Of a stretch of DNA of 14,671 nt, positions 1 to 7,703 are shown in pieces. The notes under the pieces are model-generated. The model was not told the DNA's origin. It searched no databases and saw nothing but the letters and a program-made list of their open reading frames with translations. Every line of letters begins with the position of its first letter. Positions within the stretch are counted from its first letter, which is position 1. Made by a program: the position numbers and the translations under genes. Origin of the DNA: a bacterium (GTDB lineage Bacteria; Ratteibacteria; UBA8468); the NCBI GenBank assembly GCA_030672255.1, contig DAOVGU010000024.1, forward strand, positions 1-14,671, in the 5' to 3' direction.

Positions 1-1
1 A

Positions 2-288
2 TGTATCTTCCGGAGATTTGAAAACTTGTACAAAATTCCTCTCTCACATCCTGAGGTTGAGACCTTGCACAAAAGATTGCTTAAACACAAAGATGAAATT
101 AAGAAAAATTATCTTCGGCAATCGCTCTGAACAAGAAACAAAGAACGTCTCCCTTATTTCCACTGTTATCCAGGCTGCCAAACTCAAAGGCTTAGATCCA
201 AAAACAAGTTTTCGTAACTCTTCTAACTGAAGGATTAGCCTCCGAACTCTCTAAGCAATTTGGCCTGCCACAGACAAGACCGCCTTGA
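2..288 (+). pseudogene. IS66-like transposase C-terminal remnant, frameshifted and deleted
   Basis: Three reading frames carry consecutive pieces of one protein. Bases 2 to about 100 encode a piece ending LHKRLLKHKDE, matching the IS66 segment before the FTFL motif. Bases about 100-204 in the next frame encode FGNRSEQETKNVSLISTVIQ and then AAKLKGLDP, the classical IS66 tail. From 205 a third frame continues QVFVTLLTEGL and ends at TGA 286-288. At the first junction the segment normally holding the NNxAExxLR motif, with its acidic active-site residue, is missing, so the enzyme cannot be active. The second shift falls in an A-run at 200-204. The 5' part lies outside the window. Family assignment rests on remembered IS66 motifs. 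The first junction is a true internal deletion; the second could be a sequencing indel. Confidence 0.65.
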
Positions 289-358
289 TTATTATTTTTA
301 TTCCTTTCAAACTTGTTTCCTGATATTCTCATCTAAATTTTCTCATTACTTTTTGTAG

Positions 359-1507
359 CTATAATGTTACCTCTGAATTTAAATAATAAATTGCTTTAGC
401 TAACCCAGCGCCATATTCTCTTAGCGACTGAATAGTTATATTTCCACCGTTTGGAAGTGCTCGTTGATAACTTACCTCCAAACAGAATACCAAGACGTTA
501 TGTTTGATATACTGAAGCTGAGTCGACATTCCAGGTATCGTTTCCTCGCAATACCTTGATGCATATATTTTATTAGAAGAAGGGCTGTATTTTTCCATAA
601 GTTCCATAAACTTATGTTGTTTCTCATAATAATATTTTAATGATGCCGAACATGTTCCCTTACTAAAGGTGTAAATTGAATTTGTATCCCAAGATCCTGG
701 GGAGTGAATAGTAAAGAATAATTTATATTGATGCGTTTTTGCCCATTTATCAATAACAGTTTTTATAGATTTAACTATAGAAATTGTAGGATTTTCTGTC
801 CAATCACGACCAAAATCCATTGGCCACTGGTCTTTGCCATGAGCACCTATCGCTACTCCATCCACATCCACCATTGGCACTATTTTAAATATGAATTTAT
901 TCAGCAATTTTTTGGCTAATTTATTTTTTGATAATAAAAAATTTATCAACCCCTCACAAACAAAAGAGCCACAAACTTCTCCGGCATGTTCTCTGGCTAT
1001 TATCCAGACTCCAATCTTATTGTTATCTTCTTTACATAGTTCAGTTAATGTTACCAAATAAACTGCTCTTTTTTGAGGACTAAGACATAAGGTCTCTATC
1101 TTTATGTTTGAATCTTTTTCTATCTTTTGTAGATAAGACTTTAAATCGCTATAAACATAGGGAAAGCAGAAAGCAACCCAGGCAATATTTTTCTGCATCT
1201 TTATTGTTACTGAAACTATTTGTCTATTTGGATCCGAACCTGACCATTGAGTGCTTTTTATTCTTTCCCATTCTTTGCGATTGTAACTTATTACAGGTTT
1301 CACATTTGTAGAAAGAGGAAATATGTTCTTACCATAGTGAACATCAACGATTACTTTATCGCCTTTATTGCCCTTAATGCGAAAACAAAACCACTTTAAA
1401 TGAGGTTCTTTAAGTTTTGCAGCCACCTTTCCACAAAAATGGTTTGTCCCAATCTGATGAATATCTTCAAAATTGCCACCTTCAAAGTTTGCATCTATCG
1501 TTATCAT
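359..1507 (-). CDS. M14 zinc carboxypeptidase, cytosolic-carboxypeptidase-like
   Basis: 382 residues. The first ~130 residues form a beta-sandwich-like domain (GGNFEDI, WFCFRIKG, ISYNRKEW), as in the N-domain of the cytosolic carboxypeptidase (CCP/AGTPBP1-like) branch of M14. The catalytic domain follows. Zinc ligands are probably His174 and Glu177 in REHAGE and His268 in TIHSPG. The catalytic Glu is Glu344 in CLEVSY. The usual NPDG and DLNR motifs appear as DVDG (214-217) and MDFGRDW (230-236), so the Arg of the second motif is kept but Asn is replaced. There is no signal peptide, so it is probably cytoplasmic. Substrate unknown: CCPs trim C-terminal residues from proteins, but other bacterial members act on peptides or cell-wall fragments. 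ATG at 1507 overlaps the upstream TGA as ATGA and has a GGAAGAAGGG ribosome site; a start at 1546 would lie deep in the upstream gene. Last gene of the three-gene unit. Confidence 0.85.
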   Translation of the reverse strand: MITIDANFEGGNFEDIHQIGTNHFCGKVAAKLKEPHLKWFCFRIKGNKGDKVIVDVHYGKNIFPLSTNVKPVISYNRKEWERIKSTQWSGSDPNRQIVSVTIKMQKNIAWVAFCFPYVYSDLKSYLQKIEKDSNIKIETLCLSPQKRAVYLVTLTELCKEDNNKIGVWIIAREHAGEVCGSFVCEGLINFLLSKNKLAKKLLNKFIFKIVPMVDVDGVAIGAHGKDQWPMDFGRDWTENPTISIVKSIKTVIDKWAKTHQYKLFFTIHSPGSWDTNSIYTFSKGTCSASLKYYYEKQHKFMELMEKYSPSSNKIYASRYCEETIPGMSTQLQYIKHNVLVFCLEVSYQRALPNGGNITIQSLREYGAGLAKAIYYLNSEVTL

Positions 1508-2871
1508 ATTTTTTCCCTTCTTCCTTTGCCCTGATTGACCTTGCACCCCCTATCTCTTAAGTATGGTCGGACCTCAAGTTGTTGCCGAAGGATCAATTGC
1601 TGATTGGCAGGAACATCGTGATAGACAACCACATTCGGCCCAATACTGCTATCTGGCCCTATTTTTTTCCCCGGCATTATTTTAGCTCCGGTAAGTAAAC
1701 TTGAATTTTCTCCGATGAAGGGACCCAAACCATCCAATCCGGAACTTACTAATTTCCCTTTAATTTTTACCTTAACAATTTCCTGTTTAGTCTTTCGATC
1801 CCCCGCAACCCGTCCTTCAGTTGTGCTACAGTAGGGGGTAGCTCCTGAATTATTTCCCCACACTCCACTCACATGACACTGATGATAAAACCGGACTTTG
1901 CCCAAGGCGTGTGCAGAGTACTCTGTAGCATAACCAATTTTGGAGTTATCACCAACCGTGCCGGCTACAAAAGACTGCGGACCTATCTTACATTCCCTCC
2001 CAATAAAAGCGTGGGTAATATAAGAATTGGCGAGGATTACTGTACCTCCCCCTATCCATGAATTTTTGATTGTGCTCCCATGTTCGATCAGTACCTGAGG
2101 CTCAATTACTACATTTCCTTCCAAACTTACTCCCTTGGCAATCTTTACGTCTTTAGCTATTAAGTTTCCGGTTTTTTCAAAGAGGTATTCTTTAGCCACA
2201 CCATCCCAGATTTCCCAGGGGTAATCCATATCGATAAATTTAAAATCGCTGCCGATAACCTTCACTTTCTCTCTTTCTGATAACCATGCAAAGAAATTGG
2301 TCCATTCGTCTCTCTTTGCCTGTCGGACAAATTCCTCTGTCTTGTTTATCATGTTCTTCTTCAGTAAACCGAGACCAGCAATTACTGTCTTTGCTTCAAA
2401 CTGCCTTTCCCCTTTTATCTTCTCTACCCGGACTAAATTGCCGTGGTTATCACTAACTGCTTTTGAATGGTAAAGCGGCCGCAGGCAAACCCCGGTGCAT
2501 AAGAGGCAGTTGCTTTCATTTTTATGCATCATCACGTTTCTAATCATCTCCGGCCTGATGAAAGAATCAGCACAAAGCAGAAGAAAGTCGTCATTTAATA
2601 ATCCTTTTGCTTCTAATAACCCATGGATTGGACCCAAGAGATTTTTCTGGTTTACATATCTAATTCTCAGCTTTTCTTTGAGGGTATCCTTAATCAAGTC
2701 AGCTCTATACCCAACTATGATAATAATATCTTTTATACCCAATCCGGAGATAAATTCAACTAAGAATTTAATTAAAGATTTGTTAGCAAAGGGCAGAACA
2801 GGTTTTGGTTTGGTAGCCGTAAAAGGCTCCAATCTCTCTCCTTTACCTGCGGCTAATAAAACTGCTTGCAT
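1504..2871 (-). CDS. GlmU-like sugar-1-phosphate nucleotidylyltransferase with left-handed beta-helix
   Basis: 455 residues. The N-terminal Rossmann-like nucleotidyltransferase domain (about 1-235) opens with LAAGKGERLEPFTATKPKP at residues 6-24, the NTP-binding signature. Asp102 in LLCADSF is the likely metal ligand. From about 240 to the C-terminus there are hexapeptide repeats of a left-handed beta-helix (for example IGRECKIGPQ, IGENSSLLTGAKIMPGKKIG). The layout resembles the archaeal-type bifunctional GlmU-like proteins: nucleotidyl transfer to a hexose- or hexosamine-1-phosphate, with a possible acyltransfer or oligomerisation role for the helix. The exact sugar cannot be read from sequence, and an acetyltransferase activity is only inferred. 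ATG lies 4 nt after the TGA of the Fe-S protein gene, and the gene overlaps the M14 gene by 4 nt, so all three are probably translated from one mRNA. Confidence 0.85.
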   Translation of the reverse strand: MQAVLLAAGKGERLEPFTATKPKPVLPFANKSLIKFLVEFISGLGIKDIIIIVGYRADLIKDTLKEKLRIRYVNQKNLLGPIHGLLEAKGLLNDDFLLLCADSFIRPEMIRNVMMHKNESNCLLCTGVCLRPLYHSKAVSDNHGNLVRVEKIKGERQFEAKTVIAGLGLLKKNMINKTEEFVRQAKRDEWTNFFAWLSEREKVKVIGSDFKFIDMDYPWEIWDGVAKEYLFEKTGNLIAKDVKIAKGVSLEGNVVIEPQVLIEHGSTIKNSWIGGGTVILANSYITHAFIGRECKIGPQSFVAGTVGDNSKIGYATEYSAHALGKVRFYHQCHVSGVWGNNSGATPYCSTTEGRVAGDRKTKQEIVKVKIKGKLVSSGLDGLGPFIGENSSLLTGAKIMPGKKIGPDSSIGPNVVVYHDVPANQQLILRQQLEVRPYLRDRGCKVNQGKGRREKI

Positions 2872-2875
2872 TTTC

Positions 2876-5233
2876 TCACTTACCAGCTGGGCAAACCTTT
2901 ACGCATTTCTCTACCACAGCAAGGTAACCTCTTAAGACAGGATTTATCTGTTTAAAGGCCTCAGACAGTTTTTTGGGAGTGATATTCTCAGGAGGTTTAA
3001 TACTGATGTTAGAACCCAGATATTTAGGGCCCTCTTCGTTCATAAGTCCATATCGCTTTGACCAATCATACTGTTCTTGATTTATCTTTCCATATTCAAA
3101 TAGTCTATCTTCTATTTTTATACTTCTCTTCTCTTTCTTACTTAAGGCTCGGGAGGGAGATGCCTCAACACATCTAAAACATCTTTTGCATAGAGGAGGG
3201 CTTTGGTATAAAGGACTCACTTCTAACAGAGCATCAGTAACTATAGCTATAAACCTCTGCCTCGCTCCATACTGAGGAGTTAAAACTAATCCATGCCAGC
3301 CAAGTTCACCCAATCCAGCAGCTATAGCAGCATATCTATTGCAAGTAAAATCTGGCCAGGTTGCCCCATAATAGCCATAGGTTCGGGAGGCAACTCCACA
3401 TAAATCTAGAGTAGGCACTGCTTTATATCCTAAATCATCTAAAAAGCAGCAAAGGTCTATAGCAATATATATTGATTCTAAGAGTGCCTGGTGCTGAGCA
3501 AAGACAAAGGGTCCTATTGACTCTATAGGAGGTTCGTAAGCCCTTTCCAAGGGAGTGTCAGGATAATGCACCCCAACAACCATTATAGATTTGGCTTGAG
3601 GAAGATAATCTTCGGGTTTAATGAGTTTTACTTCTTCATATCCTTCGTCATATTCAGCGCCCCATTTTCTTAAATTAAGCATAGGCAAAGAGCGAGGGTA
3701 AAATGGTTGAAGGTTTTCTAAGACCTGTTTTATTCTTTGAACAGAAGCAATACCAAAAAGGTCTATTCCCTTTTCTGTCGAAAAAACCCTTAATCTTTCA
3801 GTAAGAGATTTAGGTGATTTTTCTTCCTTTTGACTGAAGGATATTTTCTTTATGTATTCTTTGTTTTGTGGAATTAAAGGAGCATTGGTAACTACTATTT
3901 TCATATTTTGCTTTTTCCCCTCCTTAGAGGTAGTTAGTATTTCTCTATCTATCTTATCAACCTGACCCAATCCTTTTGATTCAATTAGCAACCTTTGGTT
4001 CTTCTTCATCCGGGGATATTCTTGATAAGGTTTGAGACCTTTATAATAACCAACTTTTGTCCAGGGTATTGAGGTATAACCCAATTCTTCTAAATATTCT
4101 ATTATCGCCAATTCTGCAAAATCTATTTTAACTTTAACAAATTGAGATGGATTGAGAATCTGGCGTGAATATATGTCTTCTTGATGAGGAAGCATAGGAG
4201 ATCTAATGCCCATTATAATAAAAGATTCTGCATCGGGAAGTATCGTGTCTATTCCCTTACCTTTTACTTCTTTTTGGGAAACAATGCTAAAGAAATCCAT
4301 CCCTTCATTTCTGACTATTGTCTTTACTTTCTCAGTAATTGCTTCTATTTCAGAAACATTTTGGGGCTTAAGTTGCTTCCTCCTTCTTGGAGCTCGACAA
4401 TAATCAGGGTCTTTAATCCTTAATGAAGGGGGCATACAATATCTAAGACAGGGGCCGGGACAACAATATCCTTCAAAAGCGTGTCCTAAATTCTTTGATA
4501 TAGCCTCTTTATCAATTTTTGAAGGGATAGGTATCTCTATATCCATATTCCATTCATGTCTCCAGCCACAGCGCAACATATTTATATTGGCGTATTTAAA
4601 AGTTTTCCCTCCTATATTTACTTTTTTAACTCTACCTACCTCCTTAGTATAGCATTCTGCCGGACAGTTCCTTACACATTCCATACATCTATCACAAAGA
4701 GCCTCTCCTCCATACAGAGGGTCTGCTAATAGAGGAGCCTCTGTTATTATGGTAGCACACCTTTGGCGGGGACCATATTGGGGTGTGAGTAATAGTCCAC
4801 TCCATCCAAACTCTCCCAACCCAGCTGCCACTGCCATATGGATGTGAGATATATCCGGAACAAGGGGAGTAAAGGGACCTTTGTGATGCTTAAGTTTATA
4901 GTATCCCGTAGCAGCAATAGGAATAGTAGCGTAACCTTTTCCTTCCAAAAATTGGGCTAATTTGAAAGCAATGCAGTCCAATTTCTTACTTATAACATTG
5001 GTAAGTGTATAAGGTCCAACCACATAAGGAGGTTCTCCACTAAACTCCACACAGCCATCTGGGATATGGATACAGATTGAAATTACTGATTTTGCACTTG
5101 GTAAATGTCCTTGAGGGTTCATCAATAAAGGAGCATTTTTAAATCTATCAACAGAAGAAATGCCCACTAAATTTGCCCCTTCATTAATAGCAAACGATTT
5201 TATTCCCTCAGTTAATTTTTTAATACTCACCAT
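2876..5233 (-). CDS. Triplicated QueG/reductive-dehalogenase-like Fe-S protein
   Basis: 785 residues from ATG 5233, chosen because GGAG lies 5 nt upstream; an in-frame ATG at 5254 has no ribosome site. Three tandem units are visible. Unit 1 (about 1-280) has AAGLGEFGWSGLLLTPQYG, a complete ferredoxin motif CDRCMECVRNCP near residue 178, and a second Cys cluster CCPGPCLRYC near 258. Unit 2 (about 285-445) is degenerate: it keeps GYYKG and the IVVTNAPLIP strand but has no Cys motif. Unit 3 (about 470-785) repeats AAGLGELGWHGLVLTPQYG. Its cluster reads CKRCFRCVEASP, with Ser in place of the fourth Cys, and the protein ends CVKVCPAGK. The fold resembles epoxyqueuosine reductase (QueG) and reductive dehalogenase cores, so a cobalamin and Fe-S redox role is possible but unproven. 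No signal peptide or Tat motif, so cytoplasmic. It is not a standard QueG, which is about half this length. First gene of a three-gene unit. Confidence 0.75.
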   Translation of the reverse strand: MVSIKKLTEGIKSFAINEGANLVGISSVDRFKNAPLLMNPQGHLPSAKSVISICIHIPDGCVEFSGEPPYVVGPYTLTNVISKKLDCIAFKLAQFLEGKGYATIPIAATGYYKLKHHKGPFTPLVPDISHIHMAVAAGLGEFGWSGLLLTPQYGPRQRCATIITEAPLLADPLYGGEALCDRCMECVRNCPAECYTKEVGRVKKVNIGGKTFKYANINMLRCGWRHEWNMDIEIPIPSKIDKEAISKNLGHAFEGYCCPGPCLRYCMPPSLRIKDPDYCRAPRRRKQLKPQNVSEIEAITEKVKTIVRNEGMDFFSIVSQKEVKGKGIDTILPDAESFIIMGIRSPMLPHQEDIYSRQILNPSQFVKVKIDFAELAIIEYLEELGYTSIPWTKVGYYKGLKPYQEYPRMKKNQRLLIESKGLGQVDKIDREILTTSKEGKKQNMKIVVTNAPLIPQNKEYIKKISFSQKEEKSPKSLTERLRVFSTEKGIDLFGIASVQRIKQVLENLQPFYPRSLPMLNLRKWGAEYDEGYEEVKLIKPEDYLPQAKSIMVVGVHYPDTPLERAYEPPIESIGPFVFAQHQALLESIYIAIDLCCFLDDLGYKAVPTLDLCGVASRTYGYYGATWPDFTCNRYAAIAAGLGELGWHGLVLTPQYGARQRFIAIVTDALLEVSPLYQSPPLCKRCFRCVEASPSRALSKKEKRSIKIEDRLFEYGKINQEQYDWSKRYGLMNEEGPKYLGSNISIKPPENITPKKLSEAFKQINPVLRGYLAVVEKCVKVCPAGK

Positions 5234-5238
5234 TTTAA

Positions 5239-5245
5239 CTCCTTT
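5239..5245 (-). promoter_or_regulatory. Ribosome binding site that fixes the start of the Fe-S protein
   Basis: The minus strand reads AAAGGAG, with five bases before ATG 5233. The alternative in-frame ATG at 5254 has no comparable purine-rich site and lies near the predicted transcript start, so the shorter protein is preferred. Confidence 0.7.
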
Positions 5246-5252
5246 TATTTTC

Positions 5253-5281
5253 AAACTTTACTACAATCTGTAGAAAAGTTT
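5253..5281. repeat. Imperfect 29-bp palindrome, candidate operator
   Basis: The left half carries arms AAACTTT (5253-5259) and CTACA (5261-5265). The right half carries TGTAG (5269-5273) and AAAGTTT (5275-5281). The centre is ATC. Twelve of thirteen possible pairs match; the exception is A5260/A5274. It overlaps all but one base of the predicted minus-strand -10 and covers the expected transcript start of the Fe-S/GlmU-like/M14 unit. No T-run follows on the minus strand, so it looks like an operator rather than a terminator of the ROK gene. ROK repressors such as XylR use long inverted repeats with AGTTT/AAACT-like ends, and a ROK gene ends only 34 bp away, so binding by that protein is a reasonable inference. 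Confidence 0.6.
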
Positions 5282-5305
5282 AGCACAAAAAATGCACTCT
5301 GTCAA
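5277..5305 (-). promoter_or_regulatory. Sigma70-type promoter for the Fe-S/GlmU-like/M14 unit
   Basis: On the minus strand a consensus -35 TTGACA (5305-5300) is followed by a 17-nt spacer and the -10 TAAACT (5282-5277), four of six matches. The expected transcript start is near 5270, giving a leader of about 37 nt before ATG 5233. The promoter lies just downstream of the ROK gene, so the three-gene unit can be transcribed separately from the ROK unit. Confidence 0.65.
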
Positions 5306-5315
5306 ATTTCCAATT

Positions 5316-6443
5316 TTACTGGAAGAATTTTTTAAGAATCAGGCTGGCTGCTCCCCGGACACCAGCATCTTCACCCAACTGAGTAGAAACTATTGTTACA
5401 TCCTCAAGTGGTCTTTTTAAAACCTGGGAGGATAAATTCTGCCTCATTGGCTCTAAAAGGAAATTGCCAAATTGGGAAAGGGGTCCTCCGATGATGATTA
5501 AACCGGGATTGAAGAGATTAATCAAATTGCCAATACCAATGGCTAAATATTTTCCTGCTCTTTCCAAAATCTGAAGAGTTTTTCTCTCTCTTTTCTCAGC
5601 TAATCTTAGCATCTCAGGAAGACTAATATTGCGATTAAATGCTCTTTCTGCTTTTCTCTTCAGTACTGTGGTTGAGACAAAAGTTTCTAAACATCCTCGC
5701 TTACCACACCTGCAGAGAGGGCCATTGAGGTCAATAGTAGTATGGCCAAATTCTCCGGCAGCACCTTTCCCCTCGTGAATTTCTCCATTAAGAAATATCC
5801 CCAATCCAATCCCTTCGCCAAGATCAAGATAGAGGAAATTGTCTCTCTCCTTTCCTCTCCCAAACCATCGCTCGGCTAAAGTGAGACTTTTGGTGTCATT
5901 TTCTAAAGAAATAGGAAGATGGAATTTTTTTTCTAAAGGTTTTCTCAAGGCAATATCCTTCCACCAGGAATAATAGGTAGAGAAGAGGCAGATTCCTTTC
6001 TCTCGGTCAACCAGACCCGGAATAGCAAGGCCAACTCCTAAAATCCTATTCGTAGATATTTTTGTTGCCCGGAAAATCTTATCAAGATTTTTGCTAATAT
6101 AGCCTAAAAGTGTCTTTTTGTCTTTAAACCGATTTTTTACCTTGTCTTCATAGACTATTCCTGCCTGCAAATCCACTACTACCAAGACAGTATCCCTTTT
6201 CCGGAGATGAAGACCAATGGCAAAACGAGCCTCAGGGATTAATTTTAAGAGAACTGGTCGTCTTCCTCCGGTTGATTTGGCCTTTCCCGCTTCTTCGATT
6301 AATCCTTTCTGTCTTAACTCTTCTATAGATTCCAAAGCGGTGCCTGGTCTCATCTGCAGGATTCGGATAACTTCAGTTCGAGAGATAGGCCCTCTTTCTC
6401 TGATCAAATTAAGAATAGGTTTCTGATTAGATATTCTTTTCAT
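5316..6443 (-). CDS. ROK-family transcriptional repressor
   Basis: 375 residues, usual length for ROK repressors. Residues about 8-60 form a winged helix-turn-helix (ILNLIRERGPISRTEVIRIL, then EELRQKGLIEEAG), followed by the RRPVLLKL linker typical of NagC/XylR-type proteins. The ROK sugar-kinase-like core follows: END at 181-183 (catalytic Asp position in ROK kinases), DLGEGIGLGIF at 207-217 (phosphate loop), and the zinc motif with His234 in EFGH and Cys244, Cys246 and Cys251 in CRCGKRGCLE. The sensed ligand is probably a sugar or sugar phosphate. ATG 6443 lies inside the end of the upstream DRTGG gene (17-bp overlap), implying coupled translation. Candidate target: the palindrome at 5253-5281 immediately downstream. 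Autoregulation is not evident, because the gene's own promoter seems to lie further upstream. Confidence 0.9.
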   Translation of the reverse strand: MKRISNQKPILNLIRERGPISRTEVIRILQMRPGTALESIEELRQKGLIEEAGKAKSTGGRRPVLLKLIPEARFAIGLHLRKRDTVLVVVDLQAGIVYEDKVKNRFKDKKTLLGYISKNLDKIFRATKISTNRILGVGLAIPGLVDREKGICLFSTYYSWWKDIALRKPLEKKFHLPISLENDTKSLTLAERWFGRGKERDNFLYLDLGEGIGLGIFLNGEIHEGKGAAGEFGHTTIDLNGPLCRCGKRGCLETFVSTTVLKRKAERAFNRNISLPEMLRLAEKRERKTLQILERAGKYLAIGIGNLINLFNPGLIIIGGPLSQFGNFLLEPMRQNLSSQVLKRPLEDVTIVSTQLGEDAGVRGAASLILKKFFQ

Positions 6444-7491
6444 TCAGCTCTTTGAAAAGGAGGGGGAAATTTAAGTTTTTGGCAAAGAGTTTCTCTGCCC
6501 GTTCAATCTTGGTTTTACTTCTTACCCGCATCTTACCTAAAAGCTCCCCAATTCTTTCTACGGTAGTTAAGGTATCTGTAGAGACAAGGATAAAAGGAAT
6601 GCCCATTTCTTCAGCCTTGCTGAGAACAAGACTGTTTGGATAGAGGTTCCCCGTGAGAATAATGGCTTTGGTATCTGTCTCCAGTGCCGCCAATTGAATG
6701 TCAGCCCTGTCTCCTCCGGTAATGACAACCTTATCGGGAAGGGCGCGGAAGTAGCGGAGAGCACTTTCCATACTCATCGCCCCCACCGAGAAATTTTTCA
6801 CCAGTTCTTTACCCTTTTCCTTGGCACAGAGAACCTTCCCGTTTAGTTCCTCAGTGAGCTCTTCAATGCTTGCCGCTTCCAGAATCCTATCCTCGGGGAT
6901 AACTCCCAGTACCTTAATATTTCTCTTTTGAAGACAGGGAATAATTATTTTTTTAACATCATCTATTCTATCTTCTCTAACCTTATTGATGATTACGCCT
7001 AAAAGGCTATCCTTTAATAATTCTTTGGCTAAAATGATTTCGTCGGCAATAAGTTCATCTGAATAAAGAGAGACAAGGAGAACTTTCGCCTTTAATGCCC
7101 TGGCTACATCTATTCCTGAAATACCAAGGCAGGCGCCACTCTCTAAGGAATCGGCTCCACTGGCAACAACGATATCCTTGCCTGAGGAAAGTTTATTGAA
7201 GGCCTTCTTGATGGAAGGAAGGAGATTTTCTCTTTTCTTAAGAAGTTTTAAGACTGTCCGCGGTGTTCGGATTACCGGAGAGAGGAGGGAAATATCCTCA
7301 TTTAAACCCAAATATTTATTGATAAACAGAGCATCTTCATCAATAAATTTTCCTCCTACCTTCCTCGGAAGTGTACCCACCGGCTTAAAGTAGGCCAATC
7401 TTTTTCTCTCCTTCAATTTTAAGGAAATGATGAGAGATGTCAGACTTTTCCCTGAATAGCCTTTTGTCGAAGCAATATATAAACAGACCAT
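6427..7491 (-). CDS. BioD-like P-loop/DRTGG domain protein (phosphotransacetylase N-terminal-like)
   Basis: 354 residues. The N-terminus has a P-loop, STKGYSGKS at residues 8-16, in a dethiobiotin-synthetase-like fold (LYIASTKGYSGKS, then LAYFKPVG). Residues about 220-330 are a DRTGG domain (VVITGGDRADIQLAALETD, then AIILTGNLYP). This pair of domains forms the regulatory N-terminal half of long phosphotransacetylases; here it stands alone without the catalytic PTA domain. Genes of this type sit beside ADP-forming acyl-CoA synthetases in other organisms, and here the synthetase lies upstream on the same strand, so a regulatory or accessory role in acetyl-CoA/acetate conversion is inferred. Its biochemical activity is not known. 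GGAGG lies four bases before ATG 7491. The gene overlaps the ROK gene by 17 bp. Confidence 0.85.
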   Translation of the reverse strand: MVCLYIASTKGYSGKSLTSLIISLKLKERKRLAYFKPVGTLPRKVGGKFIDEDALFINKYLGLNEDISLLSPVIRTPRTVLKLLKKRENLLPSIKKAFNKLSSGKDIVVASGADSLESGACLGISGIDVARALKAKVLLVSLYSDELIADEIILAKELLKDSLLGVIINKVREDRIDDVKKIIIPCLQKRNIKVLGVIPEDRILEAASIEELTEELNGKVLCAKEKGKELVKNFSVGAMSMESALRYFRALPDKVVITGGDRADIQLAALETDTKAIILTGNLYPNSLVLSKAEEMGIPFILVSTDTLTTVERIGELLGKMRVRSKTKIERAEKLFAKNLNFPLLFKELNEKNI

Positions 7492-7530
7492 TTTTCCTCC
7501 TTTCTTATTGCGATAAAAGCAAACTACACT

Positions 7531-7699
7531 GTCATTGCGAGTGAGGTTCCTCGCTTGTCATTGCGAGTGTAAGCGAAGCAATCTCATTGAGATTGCCACG
7601 AGCCGATTTCATCGCCCCGTATTTAATACGGGGCTCGCAACGACTACGTCGGATTGCCACGGCTGTTCCTTCGTTTCACTCAGGATGCCTCGCAATGAC
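7531..7699. repeat. Composite palindromic repeat, copy 1
   Basis: The left end carries GTCATTGCGAG twice (7531-7541 and 7557-7567). The right end is its inverse CCTCGCAATGAC (7688-7699). Inside are GCAATCTC/GAGATTGC hairpin arms and a perfect 21-bp palindrome at 7614-7634 (arms GCCCCGTATT and AATACGGGGC). The last 49 bp (7651-7699) match copy 2 (10558-10606) at 48 of 49 positions. There is no coding potential beyond spurious frames. It fills the gap between the synthetase and DRTGG genes, with its edge 4 bp from the synthetase stop codon. It resembles dispersed REP/MITE-like elements. It may fold in the mRNA and affect expression of the downstream genes, but that is inference. Confidence 0.9.
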
Positions 7700-7703
7700 T
7701 TCG

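Noticed and set aside
275..305. Possible terminator after the transposase remnant (CAAG/CTTG arms followed by a T-rich stretch)
   Set aside because: The stem is only four base pairs and the T stretch is interrupted by A, so it is not convincing.
2495..2935. Plus-strand open frame of 146 codons
   Set aside because: It is antisense to the nucleotidylyltransferase and the Fe-S protein gene, both supported by motifs and packing.
5253..5281. Rho-independent terminator of the ROK gene
   Set aside because: The stem is AT-rich and no T-run follows on the minus strand; the overlap with a promoter fits an operator better.
7531..7567. CRISPR-like array because GTCATTGCGAG recurs
   Set aside because: Spacing is irregular, the copies are inverted at the far end, and no unit of constant repeat and spacer length exists.
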